Notes: generated by a model not told the origin, from the letters alone. A stretch of DNA of 64,000 nt from Puffinus mauretanicus (GCA_023333565.1 JAJKFH010002646.1:930001-994000); one strand, 5' to 3'; positions 1 to 11,318 are shown, counted from the stretch's first letter. Numbers and translations are program-made.

Positions 1-1019
1 ATGAATTGGCTGCTACATAGAACATGGACAGCACATGTATGAAGACCTATACCTATATATGAAGACAGTTCTTTTATCCAATAGTTCAATGGTTAGAAAA
101 TTCACCCAGGAAGACTTACCCAAGGTGAGGTCTCACCTGTGCTGGCAAAATTCAGAAGCTTTTCAGGAGGAATGACCTAATCTCTAGGCTGCAGGAAATT
201 TTGGAATAAGGAAGCTTCTCTAATTCCTTCTGTTCACCATTAGTCTTATTCTTTCATATTAAAACTAAATATTGATTGTCTGAAAGGGAAAGATTACTCA
301 CTTTTACAATCTCTATTTAAGGTTTTCACTGAAGAAAAGATATCCAACCGAAGAAGTTAATAATCAGTCACTACAAACCCCTTGTCATCTCAAACTGGCT
401 AATTATTATGTGTCTGAGCTCAGTCAAGAGCCGATAGCAAGTTATATGCTTTTTTCCTGTTGAGGTATTTGTATCAACTGTGTTTTTAATGTGCAGACTG
501 ATAACAATAAAAGATTTGGTGCAGGTTCAGTCATGGTGCACTCTGACTCACCAAGAGAGAATAAGGGAATAAGCATTACTCCTATTGAAGCAGTTGTTAA
601 TTGGCCAGTCAGGTACACAAGATAACATCTGATCTAACAAAGAGGCATCTCTAAGGAAGAAAAAAGTTACTTATTTTAATTAAGAGAGATGGCCAGATTA
701 TCTCCTGAATAAGAAAGAAATCAATCCATTTGAGGAAAAGCAGATTAGATCTGTTTAGACTCCTGGGGAGGACTTACAAAAGAGGACTGGTTATTAAAAG
801 CAAGTGTCTTAAGCGAGGAAAAGGACATAGCCTAAGGCCTAACGTATACAGAAAATAGAACTCTTTATAAACTGAATGTTTAGAAAATCTTGCAGAATAA
901 CTTCTGGATAAAAGGGGAGACATACTGTTTGACATAATCCCAGTGTCAGTAGAGCAAATGTCAGTTTTATTTTATTTCTTTGTTTGTGCCTTTTATAAAA
1001 ATTTATAACCATGTCCTAC

Positions 1020-1041
1020 TGTTTGTTTGTTTGTTTGTTTT
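1020..1041. repeat. (GTTT)n simple repeat
   Basis: About five tandem copies of GTTT. Short low-complexity tract with no other signal. Confidence 0.8.
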
Positions 1042-1705
1042 ATCTCAGCCTGGCATGCGTTAAGTTTGTTTTCAAAGTGTAAGTGTAAGCAGACAGAAAA
1101 AAGTCTTTATTTCTTTCTATAAAATTGGACACTGAGACAACTTACCTCCTGTTGCCATAGCTCCACAGCACATTCTTCAGAGAACCCAAGAGGTAACAGA
1201 GTTGTAGGATACACAGTAGGATTGTGTAGGAGCAGCAAGTGCTATCACAAGGTCCAGGGGAGGAGAAGCTCATAACCAGGAGGGTTTAGTCATGCAGCTA
1301 AGATATGAAGGAACGTGTATGAAACCTGAGGATCTTCAGGGAACATGTAACACTGATGTTTGACTGCTCAATCTGCTGAATAAGTAATACTGAGTGGAGC
1401 AGGAACTGGAATGCAGGTGCCAATCCCTATCCCTGTCTTCCTGCAGTATAGCTACAAAGCCCATGCTTTGCTTCACCTTCTGGCCCAATGCATAGTTCTG
1501 TTCACTGAGTACCTGCTTCAGCAAGAAGGAGTGAGGGTACTTTCACACCAGAATATGCTGTAGTCTGGGATTAGGTCATGTGCTGCAAAATATCTATTCA
1601 ACACCCCTCTTGCAGAGAAGGAAATTGAACTCACCTCTTCTATCTCACAGCCACTGAATTGTTAGATAAAATGGGGGCTCTCCACTGGATATCTTTGATT
1701 TTTTT

Positions 1706-1771
1706 TTTTTTATATAAAGATAAGCAAGAAAAATAATTTTTCAAGGATTTCTATTTTCTTCGGCAAAAAGA
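1706..1771 (+). repeat. 66-bp direct repeat, copy 1
   Basis: A T-rich start followed by TATATAAAGATAAGCAAGAA and an AATAATTTT/CTATTTTCTT segment. The same block recurs at 4075-4140 in the same orientation with only a few mismatches. Not recognised as a known repeat family. Confidence 0.75.
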
Positions 1772-1801
1772 TTTCGAAAGTAGCATGTACACATCTAGCT
1801 C

Positions 1802-1831
1802 CAAAAGAGAGCTCAGCTCAGCTCTCTTTTG
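1802..1831. repeat. Perfect 12-bp stem hairpin
   Basis: Left arm CAAAAGAGAGCT (1802-1813), six-base loop CAGCTC, right arm AGCTCTCTTTTG (1820-1831), which is the exact reverse complement of the left arm. It lies 30 bp after copy 1 of the 66-bp direct repeat. Function unknown. Confidence 0.85.
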
Positions 1832-2370
1832 CATCACCAGAGCAATGAGCCTGTGCCTGACCACTTAACATGTTTGCTTCTGCCATTCTCATTTTGTGGC
1901 TTAACTTTCTTCCTGCCTCATGGTTGGCATCTCTGGAGCCTAATTCAAAGCACTCTCTGAGGAGGCTGGATATGTACTATTTTTAATTTTATCTGGACAT
2001 CCAATCTAGAATAGCATAGGATGTTGTTACAGTAACCATGATGGAAGCCCAGCCTCTGTTCTTCCCCTCATCAATTCCCTTTCGCACTTGTTCCTCTCCC
2101 TGCTGGTCATAGCTGGCCTTGAAACTTGAACTAATGATACTATGCTTTATTGCTAATCTTGTCACTTGGAAGAAACATTAACGACAGCTACAACCCTGAT
2201 CCAAGATTTGACAATCTTAATTTCCAGGATAAACTTCTGAACCCCTAATCTTTTCAAGCCCCTGGCAATGTACAATTTACAAGGATCCTTTTTGCTAGGA
2301 GTCCCTGTGCATAATAGTACAGTGTGAAAGATTTCACAAGCTGATCATTGGGAAAACACTATATGGCAAT

Positions 2371-2460
2371 GTTTCCTTAATTCCTTAATTCCTTAATTTA
2401 ATGTTTCCTTAATTCCTTAATTCCTAAAAACTTAATGTTTCCTTAATTCCTTAATTCCTT
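2371..2460. repeat. (TTCCTTAA)n array with higher-order unit
   Basis: Tandem TTCCTTAA octamers arranged as three longer blocks that each begin GTTTCCTTAATTCC (2371, 2403, 2437; spacing 32 and 34 bp). The array is bounded on both sides by ATGGCAAT, which suggests the array expanded inside that sequence. Confidence 0.85.
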
Positions 2461-4074
2461 ATGGCAATCACCATAAACCTACACAAATATTTATACAGTC
2501 TGAACAAGCGAATATGAACGTTTTTACTGATTTTGTGAGGAGTGAAAGCTAATAAAATATTTGTGGAAGTCTATCTTTTTTTCCTACTAAATATCTGATA
2601 ATGTTATCCTACAAAATTAACATAGTTGAAACTGAGCAATTTTATACATATCCAAAATGCTACTAAACTCACTACTGCAAACTTTGAACATATATATTTT
2701 GACATAGCAAGTCTCTATATGACTTTGCCCCAAGAAACCAAATACATCATACAGCAACTTAAATGAAGAACCCAATCTCTAAACATACCCACAGTTAAGT
2801 AATGCACACTTGCAAAATGTAACATGATCCTTGTTGTCTTGCTCATTCAGCATTATCAGGTATATCTCCCTTTCACAGTGAACAAACTTAGCAAAACTGT
2901 ATGGAAATGAAAGACAAAATTGGAGTGCAGACTGATATTCAATAAATGAGAACTCATCGGGAAGGGAGGGAGACAGCAATTCACTGTAGAATTTGTAGTA
3001 GAAATGACCAGTTTCCTTCAATTATTGTTTTTATGAAAATAAAAAATATCCCTCTGTTGCTTCCTGTAGTTTCTAGGAAATCATCATCCTGGGACAAGAT
3101 ATCCTGGAAGGGAAGTGTGGCCTCTTGTCGGCTCCATTCATTTTGGAGCTCCATGGGGAAAGAAGTCATAGTTCTCATAAATCCTCAGCAGATACGTACA
3201 TCCTTTGGGAGTCTGTTCATAGCAGGAACACCCAGTACTTACTCATATGTTACTTTCTCTGAGAGCATCTACAGCGTCAGACAGAGTTGAAGCTATGGAA
3301 AGCAATTGGTTTTCCTCATTTTTTTTGATGCACCAATATTCATCCTCTTAGGAGATTTTCTCTATAATCTTGGGAAAGGGGTGAGAATGGTCTTGCTCAA
3401 GTGTCCATCCATTAGGCCTCTTAAAATACAGAATAGAGCTGAATGACTGGAGTTTGTCTGATGTTATTAAAAAACACTAATCGATCCTGTAACTCCAATA
3501 ATGATAAGTTTGCATTATAGCAGTAGTACAGAGTACCAGTAATCAAGAACTATGCAGTAAAAGGCAGGAAACTCCAAAAAGTATTTGTCACATCCCATTT
3601 TTGTCACATCCTTTAGAATATGACTTTAGTCCTTTAGAATTTCTTTTCCCTTTCCACTTTGATACACTTGCAGTGTGCTAATGACAGGGCAACTATTGAT
3701 TACAGCACAGCTTATGCACACTGCGCGATAGATCATGCCCTAAACTGTATGGACAGGAAAGTTATAGAGTAATAAAATATTCCCCCAAGCATTAATACTC
3801 ACTTCCATAGCTCCCCTTTTGATGAATCATTTGTATATAGTAGTGAAACTGATAACCAAGGCAATTTTTGATCTTCCCTCAGACCTTTCTATGAGTTGTA
3901 CATTATTAGAAAGTTAATGTAACAATGTATGCTTTATAATTACAATGGCTCTGTTATAAAATCTACTTTTTAGGGTTTAATATCTCATCTGTTTTAAATC
4001 ACATTGGAATAAAACTTGGTTTCCAGCCCAGATGCACATTTGTTTTATAAAAAAAATTATTCAAATAGGATTTT

Positions 4075-4140
4075 TCTTTTATATAAAGATAAGCAAGAAA
4101 AATAATTTTGCAAGTATTTCTATTTTCTTTGGCAAAAAAA
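4075..4140 (+). repeat. 66-bp direct repeat, copy 2
   Basis: Second copy of the block at 1706-1771, 2.37 kb downstream in the same orientation, differing at about four positions. The similarity stops abruptly after the A-run at about 4140. Confidence 0.75.
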
Positions 4141-4560
4141 TAAATTCACAAGTATGTCACTGAGGAAAAATAAAAAATTCAATGCCTGAATTGGAAAAGT
4201 GGCCTTATTCTTTAGGAAAATGAACTCCCCATAGTATTCTGGTTGGAGATCCAATTGCAAGATATTCATCACCCAGTTTTTTCTTCTGATACCACACAAA
4301 TTCAGACATCCTTTTGGGGACATTTGCGGTGTTTTGGACATGTAGTCATAAGGCAGTTATTTTTGTCCATTCTATTTCTTTTCATTTCCATGATTTCATG
4401 CATTAGTTTTTCTAAATTGTGTGAGGGGAAAAAAAGCCCTAAGTCATAATGACATAATGTTAATCATATTAACAATTTCAGGGTAAACAATATTTTGTTA
4501 AACTACAGTTTTATGTGTGACATTATGAAGCAAAGTGTGTTTGCATCCACCTTTTCATTG

Positions 4561-4618
4561 TGGTTTTTTTTTGTGTGTGTTTTTTTTCTTTTTTTTTCCT
4601 TTCCTTTTTTTTTACTTT
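4561..4618. repeat. T-rich low-complexity tract
   Basis: Runs of T broken by GTGTGTG and CC. Low-complexity sequence with no further feature. Confidence 0.7.
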
Positions 4619-5178
4619 AGGAAAAACTGTGGAGATAAGCCAAATGTGGCCATATACTACTGGTAGAAATAAGATTGATCACAGTAGAAATTATACATAC
4701 TAAGTTAGGTCATGTCTCAGACATATGGACATGCACAACTGAAAGGAGACTCCTGCAGTTGAGCCTTCCCTATGGCTTCCCTGGGATTTTAGGTCCAGGT
4801 GTAAAGAAGTAAGCAGGTGTTGGAAGGACTTTATCTTCACTAATGTGCCAGCCAGCATATCTGAACAGGCACAATGATGTACATAATCTGCTACTCATAA
4901 GGGCCATGAGCTTATTTCCTATCTTTCGCTAGGCTAAAAAACTCTTATGTCTGCATTTTCCCTGTGCTTCTCATCATTATATGTCATTCTTTACCAAGAA
5001 TAGAATTGGAATACAAAAGTCTGTCCTAAAGGAAAAACAGTGCCTAGCTGAACAGAAAAAAAATGTATAATAATGTACACACCCAAGTAGTGGGGAGAAT
5101 TAAAATTATCTCAGGAGAAATAATGTTATAATTTCTTAACTTCTGTGTAGTTTGCTTTCTACAAAGCTGTTATTAAAC

Positions 5179-5211
5179 ACTTAAATAACAACTTCTTGTT
5201 GTTATTTAAGT
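5179..5211. repeat. Perfect 14-bp stem hairpin
   Basis: Left arm ACTTAAATAACAAC (5179-5192), loop TTCTT, right arm GTTGTTATTTAAGT (5198-5211). The arms are exact reverse complements. AT-rich, without the length of a usual microRNA precursor. Confidence 0.85.
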
Positions 5212-7215
5212 AATGTAGCTTAATGGTTGAAAAGGTTTCTCATCCTACTTTAAGCACAGATATCAATCATCAAAGAAATTACTAAAGTAAGCTACCATCA
5301 TATATGTATTTCTAAAATGTTAACTCTTCATCATGATGATCAAAATCCGGACAACTACTTGGATCACTAGTTGTCAGTATGGAAAAAATAGTTAACAGTA
5401 TTGTTAACTTCCTTTTTGTCTGTCTCACAGCATCTCCCTCCAAAACAAAACCTTTCATTTGAAAAAAAGTCTTCAATAAACTAATAAGGTAGACAGTGTA
5501 CGTTATGAGGTAAAGTCTTTTACTAAGTGAGTGGTTTTGACAACAGTGTCATAGCTGATTTTTATTCATCAATATGTTAAAGTAGACAAAACAATGCAAT
5601 TAGTAAGACATATATGTTATTAATTTTAACAAAATATGTCAATAGTAAGTGGCAAACTGTATCATGAGACCAAGAAAAATACTGCAAAGTAAGGGAAACA
5701 TGGTTGCTAGCATATCAAATGTGGCTTGATCATCACGCTGTGTCAGATCGGCAGTTGTGTCTGTGAATGAATCTTTTATTCTACAAAAATGCTCCTATCC
5801 TATAAACTACATTTTAATTTCAGTATCTGAGACAGTCATATCATTGTCTTCAGTAGCGAGCACCACTTTTATGTCATGCAATATTGCATAATACATTATT
5901 AAAGAGTAAAAATCACATTATTTCTTTTATATCATACATGATTAAAATACTTTTCTGTACATCATTTGGCCATCATTTTCATTGCACAGTATGTTCCCAA
6001 TTCTTGATTAGAACTAAGAAGTTTACATTACACTCTGAAAAGGTTTTTCAAAACACACTCCAGCATTCCTCTACCTGTAAGACTACTCTGAGAAGGTCAC
6101 ACTCATAGGGAAATTTTGGAGCTGAGGTTTTTTTGGTGCTTATGCTGTATTAGCCATAGATCAATGGGCCCAAATTACATCCTACTTAGACTTTTTCCCC
6201 TACTTCCCTGCTTCCCTTGCTTCTTCCCCTGCCTCAGCTGCAGGATGACACAGGATCTGCAATGGTGAATCTGTGCTTCTTGGGAATTCCTTTGCTTATA
6301 TCATGGGAATTCTGCCAGGTTGATTAAATCATCTGTAGCTCAGTGGAACAGTACAAAATTGCCAACAATGGGCATGAACCTACATCTATATTTGCTACGT
6401 ATTTTCAATTTGATAATTTTCCCTGATATAAATAGAACATGTGTTAATAGTACCTGTCACTCCTTTATAGCTTTCTACATAATAAGAAAGATCCACAGGA
6501 ATAATAGGTGCCCTCTTGCGTATTCGTATGATAACCCTAAACTTTAGACACACAGTTAAAGCAAATCACACCAAAAAGGAATGAAACTTCCAAATATGGG
6601 ATAGATTCTGATTGGCCCAGAAGAGTTGCATTATAAGCGGGATAGATCATAGACGGAGGAATTCATAAAAAGCGTAACATTGAGATGTACTAAATATAAT
6701 ACACCTGTTTTAACTCCATATTTCCATTCCTTATTTACTTTGTACCTAAAACCAAATACTGATTTTATGTTGGCAAGTCAAAATGTCCAACATCTCTGAG
6801 TGAGTTAGTAATCATACGTTTACTGTTCTGCAGGCATGAGCATCATGCAACAAATTGCAGTTACACTCTTCTGGATTCTGCTCATTATTCTGTCTCCTTC
6901 ATGGACTTAGTATAACATTCTACACAGCTTCTGTCAGCCATCATTTCAACAGGCTACAAATATATTTATTAATGAGGCTTTTTCTTTTTTTTAACTGCAT
7001 TGGTTAGAAAAGAGAGATAGACCATATTTAATCACTGAATTTTCATCTGTTACATATTCAAACATAATGCTGCTAGGCAAGAAATTTAAGTGTATCACTG
7101 AAAAAATGAACAATGAAACATAAAATGTGTCCATATTAGACTGACTCTGCTCCTGCTGTGTCAATGGATGTCTTATTGTTAAATACAACTAGAGCACTTT
7201 CTTCATTTCAGAGTG

Positions 7216-7256
7216 CTTTTGGATATTCTACTAAAATTTTTAGTAGTATTCAAAAG
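7216..7256. repeat. Imperfect palindrome around a 9-bp stem
   Basis: CTACTAAAA and TTTTAGTAG are separated by one T. Outside them CTTTTGGATATT pairs imperfectly with TATTCAAAAG, giving an almost continuous inverted repeat of about 41 bp. It could be a remnant of a very small inverted-repeat element, or chance in AT-rich DNA. Confidence 0.6.
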
Positions 7257-8529
7257 TTTTGCAAAATATGTAGTGTATTTGTAATACCTGGTGTTATAGT
7301 ACAACAGTGAACTGCACAGCTAATGTATGACTAGAATTTTGTATTTGCACAAGTGACTTGAAGAAGAGAATGAGCCCCTCTAAACCTGGTGGACTGCCCA
7401 TGATTTATACTAATTTAAATATAATTATAATTGTAACAGATGTTTTGTTTTAAATTAAACTGGTCTCTGTGGTGGTCTACCTTTTATAATTAGAACTTGT
7501 CTAACTCTGTGCATTGGACACCATCTGCAAGGACTTGGTGCTAACTCTATGTATTGCGCATCCAGTGCTTTTCAGCATAGGGTGAATTCAATATATTAAA
7601 TCTTATTCTCAGGATGAATAATACCATCCTTTTGTTTCAAAACATGTCAATTTCTCTTAAGCTATCGTTCTTTAATATTTAATCAGCACAGATAAATGCA
7701 TTTCATTTGGCCTTAACTGTGTGTTACAATAAGATAAGAGACAGGAAAGCTAATCAAATAAATTGGTTAAGTTATCCAGAAGATAATGCTTCAGAATTTA
7801 GAATATGTAACTATATTTTTCAAGATGAATGTTGATTTAGCCTGTGGCTCTCTGAAAGACAAAATTTGTGAAAGAAAGCTAATAGACAGCTTTAGTGGCT
7901 TGAAGAATTGGTGATCTCTCAGTTGTTTCCCTCAGTTGCTGTTTGTTTTATTACAGGATACTGTTCGGAAGACAATAATGTACATCTGGTGTGTGTTTCA
8001 AAAACTAGTGGCGCAAAATGCCGAGGTGGGCTGGGGTGAACTGCACTCTGAGAGCAGGTTTGGGATAACAAATTGCCTTTGCATGAGGGTCCTGGCATAT
8101 AGAATCACTCACAAAGGTGGGTTGTTGAGGCAGAAGAGGTGAAAAAAGGGTGATCACAGGGACTGGAAATTATTATTCCCCCACCTTGTTTCTTCCACTT
8201 TCATTTTTCTTTTTTCAAGTCATTTAGTGACCTGAGGTGAAATGGACAGGAATTGAGAGCACGCATGCTGCTGCTGGCAGCAGAGTCGCTGCAGTTGCTC
8301 CCTGGACATGAAAGGAGGGGAAAAAGAAGAAAGAAACCCAGTTGTTGTTCTCTAAACATAACATATGTAAAGATAATAGATTTGCTTTAGTTGAAACCAA
8401 CCCCTTTTTCCTGTAGAAATGATTTTCCCCCCACTGCAGTTCAGGAAAAGGGAGGGATGATTTTTTGTCTCTCTCTCTCCCTCTCCTTGCCTGCACAAAG
8501 AAAACGTGGGTTGATACCATTTTTATTGT

Positions 8530-9171
8530 TCTGCTGGGGTGGGTTTCAGACCTTGCATTAGCATATTGAATGTCTAATTGAATTCGGGGGCTGTGTTAAT
8601 CATCCTGTTTTGTTTAGGGGCGGTTGGTGAAAGGTGCCAGCAAATGATCGCTTTGGCTTGGGGTTAGCGTGGTGCTGCCACCCCAAGAAAAAGAAATCGA
8701 GAAGGGGGAGGGAGTTAGGGAAAGGCGAGTTGACTGAGTGATGTCTGGAGGGCGAACTCGTGTGTCTCTTTGATGATGTTGTGTGCTGCTGTACTGAAAT
8801 CCACCCCTCTGCTGGAGCTAAGGCAAGAGTTGGAGGCATCTGATGCTGCCGTTTCCAGGGTGAAATTTCTAAGGCTGATCACTAAAAACAATAACCAAAA
8901 AACCCAAAAATCCTCAGCAAAAATAGCCATCAGAACAGAAGATCCGGCATCTCCCGGTCCAACTGGCATAACCCAGACAGACGTTTGAGAACCATCTGCC
9001 TTTAAACTAGCCACACACACGTGAGAAAGAAAGAAAAAAAAAAAAAAAGGCACTACGACTACCGACCACCACATTTTTTTACAAAAGGGCCAGAAACAGA
9101 GCCGGTAGGAAAAGGAAAAAAAAAAAAAAAAAAAACCACAGAGAGAGAAAAAGCCTCCCCCTCTTCCCCCG
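8530..9171 (+). promoter_or_regulatory. Putative promoter-proximal region upstream of CpG island
   Basis: Transition from AT-rich intron into the island. It contains homeobox-like TAATTGA-type sequence near 8575-8583, a GGGCGG GC box near 8618, a GGGGGAGGGAG purine box near 8704, and two A-tracts (about 9030-9048 and 9116-9135). No TATA box is visible. If the island is a promoter, the start sites probably lie here or at the island edge. An ATG at 8770 opens a short ORF ending at 8988 that would act as an upstream ORF in a transcript starting before it. Confidence 0.4.
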
Positions 9172-9651
9172 ATGAGTTTTTCGCAGTGCTCTGGTGAGGC
9201 TCGGAGGTGGCTGGCAGCGCAGGGGGCGGCTGCTGCCGCGGCTGGCGGGGCTCCGCGCAGCGCAGCGCGCCGGGCTGTCAGCACCGCCGCGCCGGACAGC
9301 TCCGCGCCGCTCCGCGCAGCGCCGCTCCCCGCGCCCCGCTCCCCGCTCGGCCGCGCCGCGGGGGCGCCGCCGGGGCCGTCCTGCCCCACAACAAGTACCG
9401 CTCCGCTGTCCGGGAACTACACTACACTCTCCTCGCGATTAAACTGCATTGTCTCCTCACGGAATTGGCCGTCAGGCGTAATTATCCCGATTTCCCCCCC
9501 ACCCTCTCTCTCTCTCCTTTGCAGGAACGACTCTTTGGGAACCTGGTCTACCCAGGGATGTAAAACTGTGCTTACCGATGCATCCCATACGAAATGCTTA
9601 TGTGATCGTCTCTCTACCTTCGCCATTTTGGCTCAGCAACCCAGAGAAATA
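9172..9651 (+). CDS. Possible alternative first coding exon of ADGRB3
   Basis: An ATG at 9172 opens a frame that runs without a stop across the CpG island and through the 3' splice site at 9524 into the annotated frame of the GPS exon, to the splice donor after 9651. An in-frame TAG at 9106-9108 makes 9172 the first usable ATG in this frame. The product would be 117 new residues (MSFSQC start, Ala/Pro/Arg-rich, Cys at about 6, 71, 92 and 117), a split-codon Arg, then 42 receptor residues before TM1. It would lack the CUB, thrombospondin, hormone-receptor and most GAIN regions. No convincing signal peptide is seen and the start context is weak (C at -3). GC-rich DNA opens long frames by chance, so the start is a hypothesis. 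Confidence 0.35.
9190..9420 (+). promoter_or_regulatory. CpG island, candidate internal ADGRB3 promoter
   Basis: A sharply bounded, very GC-rich block in AT-rich DNA. I count more than two dozen CpG dinucleotides between 9241 and 9360 alone. CpG is otherwise scarce in the window except inside young transposons. The block ends about 100 bp before the splice acceptor of the GPS exon, so it sits inside the gene just before the sequence for the 7TM part of the receptor. CpG islands of this kind usually mark promoters in vertebrates. A GC-rich enhancer or a simple GC-rich patch is possible. Confidence 0.6.
9525..9651 (+). CDS. ADGRB3: ADGRB3 exon: end of GAIN domain/GPS motif
   Basis: 127-bp exon between a strong acceptor (long CT-rich tract, TTTGCAG) and donor A|GTAAGT. 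The first base completes a codon split from the previous exon, and the exon ends in phase 0. It reads [30 protein letters not shown]. The Trp, the Gly-Cys and the CxC pair are the closing half of the GPROTEOLYSIS site of adhesion GPCRs, and FAIL is the start of the tethered-agonist strand. The cleavage tripeptide is R-L-S where cleaving receptors have H-L-T/S, so the general-base His is missing and self-cleavage is predicted to be absent or weak. The wording matches BAI3 as I remember it better than BAI1 or BAI2; the paralogue call rests on recall. Confidence 0.85.
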
Positions 9652-11318
9652 GTAAGTAACAAAGGGGGGGAAAAATCCAGTTTTAATGCAAAAGGCAATT
9701 GCGGGGGGGCTGCGGGGGGGGCTGGTCGAGCTTTCCTCTCAGGTATATTTCAGACGTTGCTTTGAGGAATTGTTTAATATTGCAGGTAGGCAAATGTTAG
9801 TCTCCTGGTGTCTACAGTGTCTCAGAGAAATGAATTCCAGATTCTGCGATATAACTAAATCCTAGTGAAATTTGCATGTTCTCGAACTCTGATTTTTTCA
9901 GAGAAAGCCTTCTAATTGTGATGCAAATGTGTTGAAAACTTTTGTATTGAACAATTATCAACTTAACAAGCTTTTTAAGGGTTGCAAGCCTTTCCAGGGG
10001 AATGTACAGGGCTTTATTATTGCTCTTGGTAGGAAAACCCTGGATACTGTAGTTAAACAGATTGCAGATCTGCATTGGGCATTTTCAGCACAGATTTTCT
10101 GTGTAGTCTGTTGATATGATGTAAGAAAAATGCTCACGTTTTCATGAGAAAGAAAGGACTTAAGTGTACAAGCAGACACTCCCAGTATTATGGAATGTAA
10201 AAATAGCTAAAAAGCAAATATTTGTGAAGTTATCCTGCTAAGGCATGATTTCATCTTTCTGGTTTTGGAAGCGTGTGATCAGACTCTTTTTAATAGCAAA
10301 GTAGATCAGTTTGGAACAAAGTGGTTGAAATAAAATGTTACTTTCTGCCTGAGATCTGGCCTAAAAGTACATCAGTCTTATCTCCTGTTTGGGTGACAAA
10401 AGATATCTTGATAAAATGTAATTTACAATACATCCCCAAGGCTTTAAAAAGCATTTTGGTAAACCAGGCACAGTATCCTTTCAAACTTTTAGATCTAATT
10501 TTTTTCCATTTGTGTAAGCAAATACCATGACTATTTCAGAATATGAGCACTTATACACACGGAGGAAAAAGCTTACATGATATATGACGAAAATAGTTTA
10601 TTTTACAGCAGGGAAAGCCAGTTTGTTTTCAAGGTCATTTATTTATTTTCATTTTTTGTTAATACACAGAGTACAGATGAAATAATTCTAAATTTCCAGC
10701 TTCTTTACAGAGGGCTTATGATACTGTTGCCATAGATATCTTGCCATTCCTTCTAGATAATCAGAGGCCCAAGGAAATTAAGTGTGTGAGAATAGTGGAT
10801 TGAAGTCAAAGTTATTAAAAGTCAGAAAGTTTGGTAATTCTGCAACAAGCATGAATCAAATTCTGGGACAAATTACTGGATGATCTTTAATATATTACAG
10901 TGAAACCAAGCTGTTTGTTTAATACACAATTCTAAATATTGTGGTTTCTCAAGAGAAATATATATTTTAATTAATTTTAGCTGGGAAGTAGTTTAAACTT
11001 GTGCTAATGTCATAGTCTCCTATTACATTGTAATATTACTACTTACTTTATTTTTCAAAATATCATGCAGGTATTATAAGGCATTTTAAAGCTCAAAGGC
11101 CTCTGAGGAATGTGTCAATAATTAAAGACATCTCAGAGTTATGTATGGATCAGTTTTGGAATTAAGTTGATTTCTGCTTCATAAGCAATATTACTGAAGC
11201 TATCTGTGACAGCGTGGCTGCTTTTATCATTTTGCTTTTGTTGCTTTTTTTCTTTTGACTTGTTGTTTTAATTGCTGGAGGATGGCTTTTCTTCATGGTT
11301 GTCTGTTGTAACCTACAG
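9652..11318 (+). other. ADGRB3 intron between GPS and TM1 exons
   Basis: Begins GTAAGT and ends with a T-rich tract and CTACAG. Near its start lie G-runs (9661-9670, 9703-9721) that continue the GC-rich character of the island. The rest is AT-rich, with no ORF or repeat I can name. Confidence 0.8.

Larger units (their letters stand above)
1..8529. other. ADGRB3 intron (upstream, partial), no exon recognised
   Basis: AT-rich DNA without any ORF I can assign. It precedes the GPS exon of ADGRB3 and is inferred to be the intron before that exon. It holds a short GTTT run, a 66-bp direct repeat pair, three hairpins and a TTCCTTAA tandem array, listed separately. The exon carrying the preceding part of the GAIN domain was not recognised; it could lie here unseen or further upstream. 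Confidence 0.6.

Noticed and set aside
7936..8142. Possible exon after TTTATTACAG near 7957
   Set aside because: The acceptor looks fair, but no frame gives receptor-like sequence and no matching donor was evident.
8715..9389. 224-codon minus-strand ORF over the CpG island
   Set aside because: Antisense shadow of GC-rich and poly-A sequence, with long Ala and Phe runs; no domain and no splice logic.
9194..9563. Other + strand ORFs in the CpG island (starts 9194 and 9207)
   Set aside because: They do not enter the GPS exon in its proper frame and are Arg/Pro-rich translations of CG repeats.
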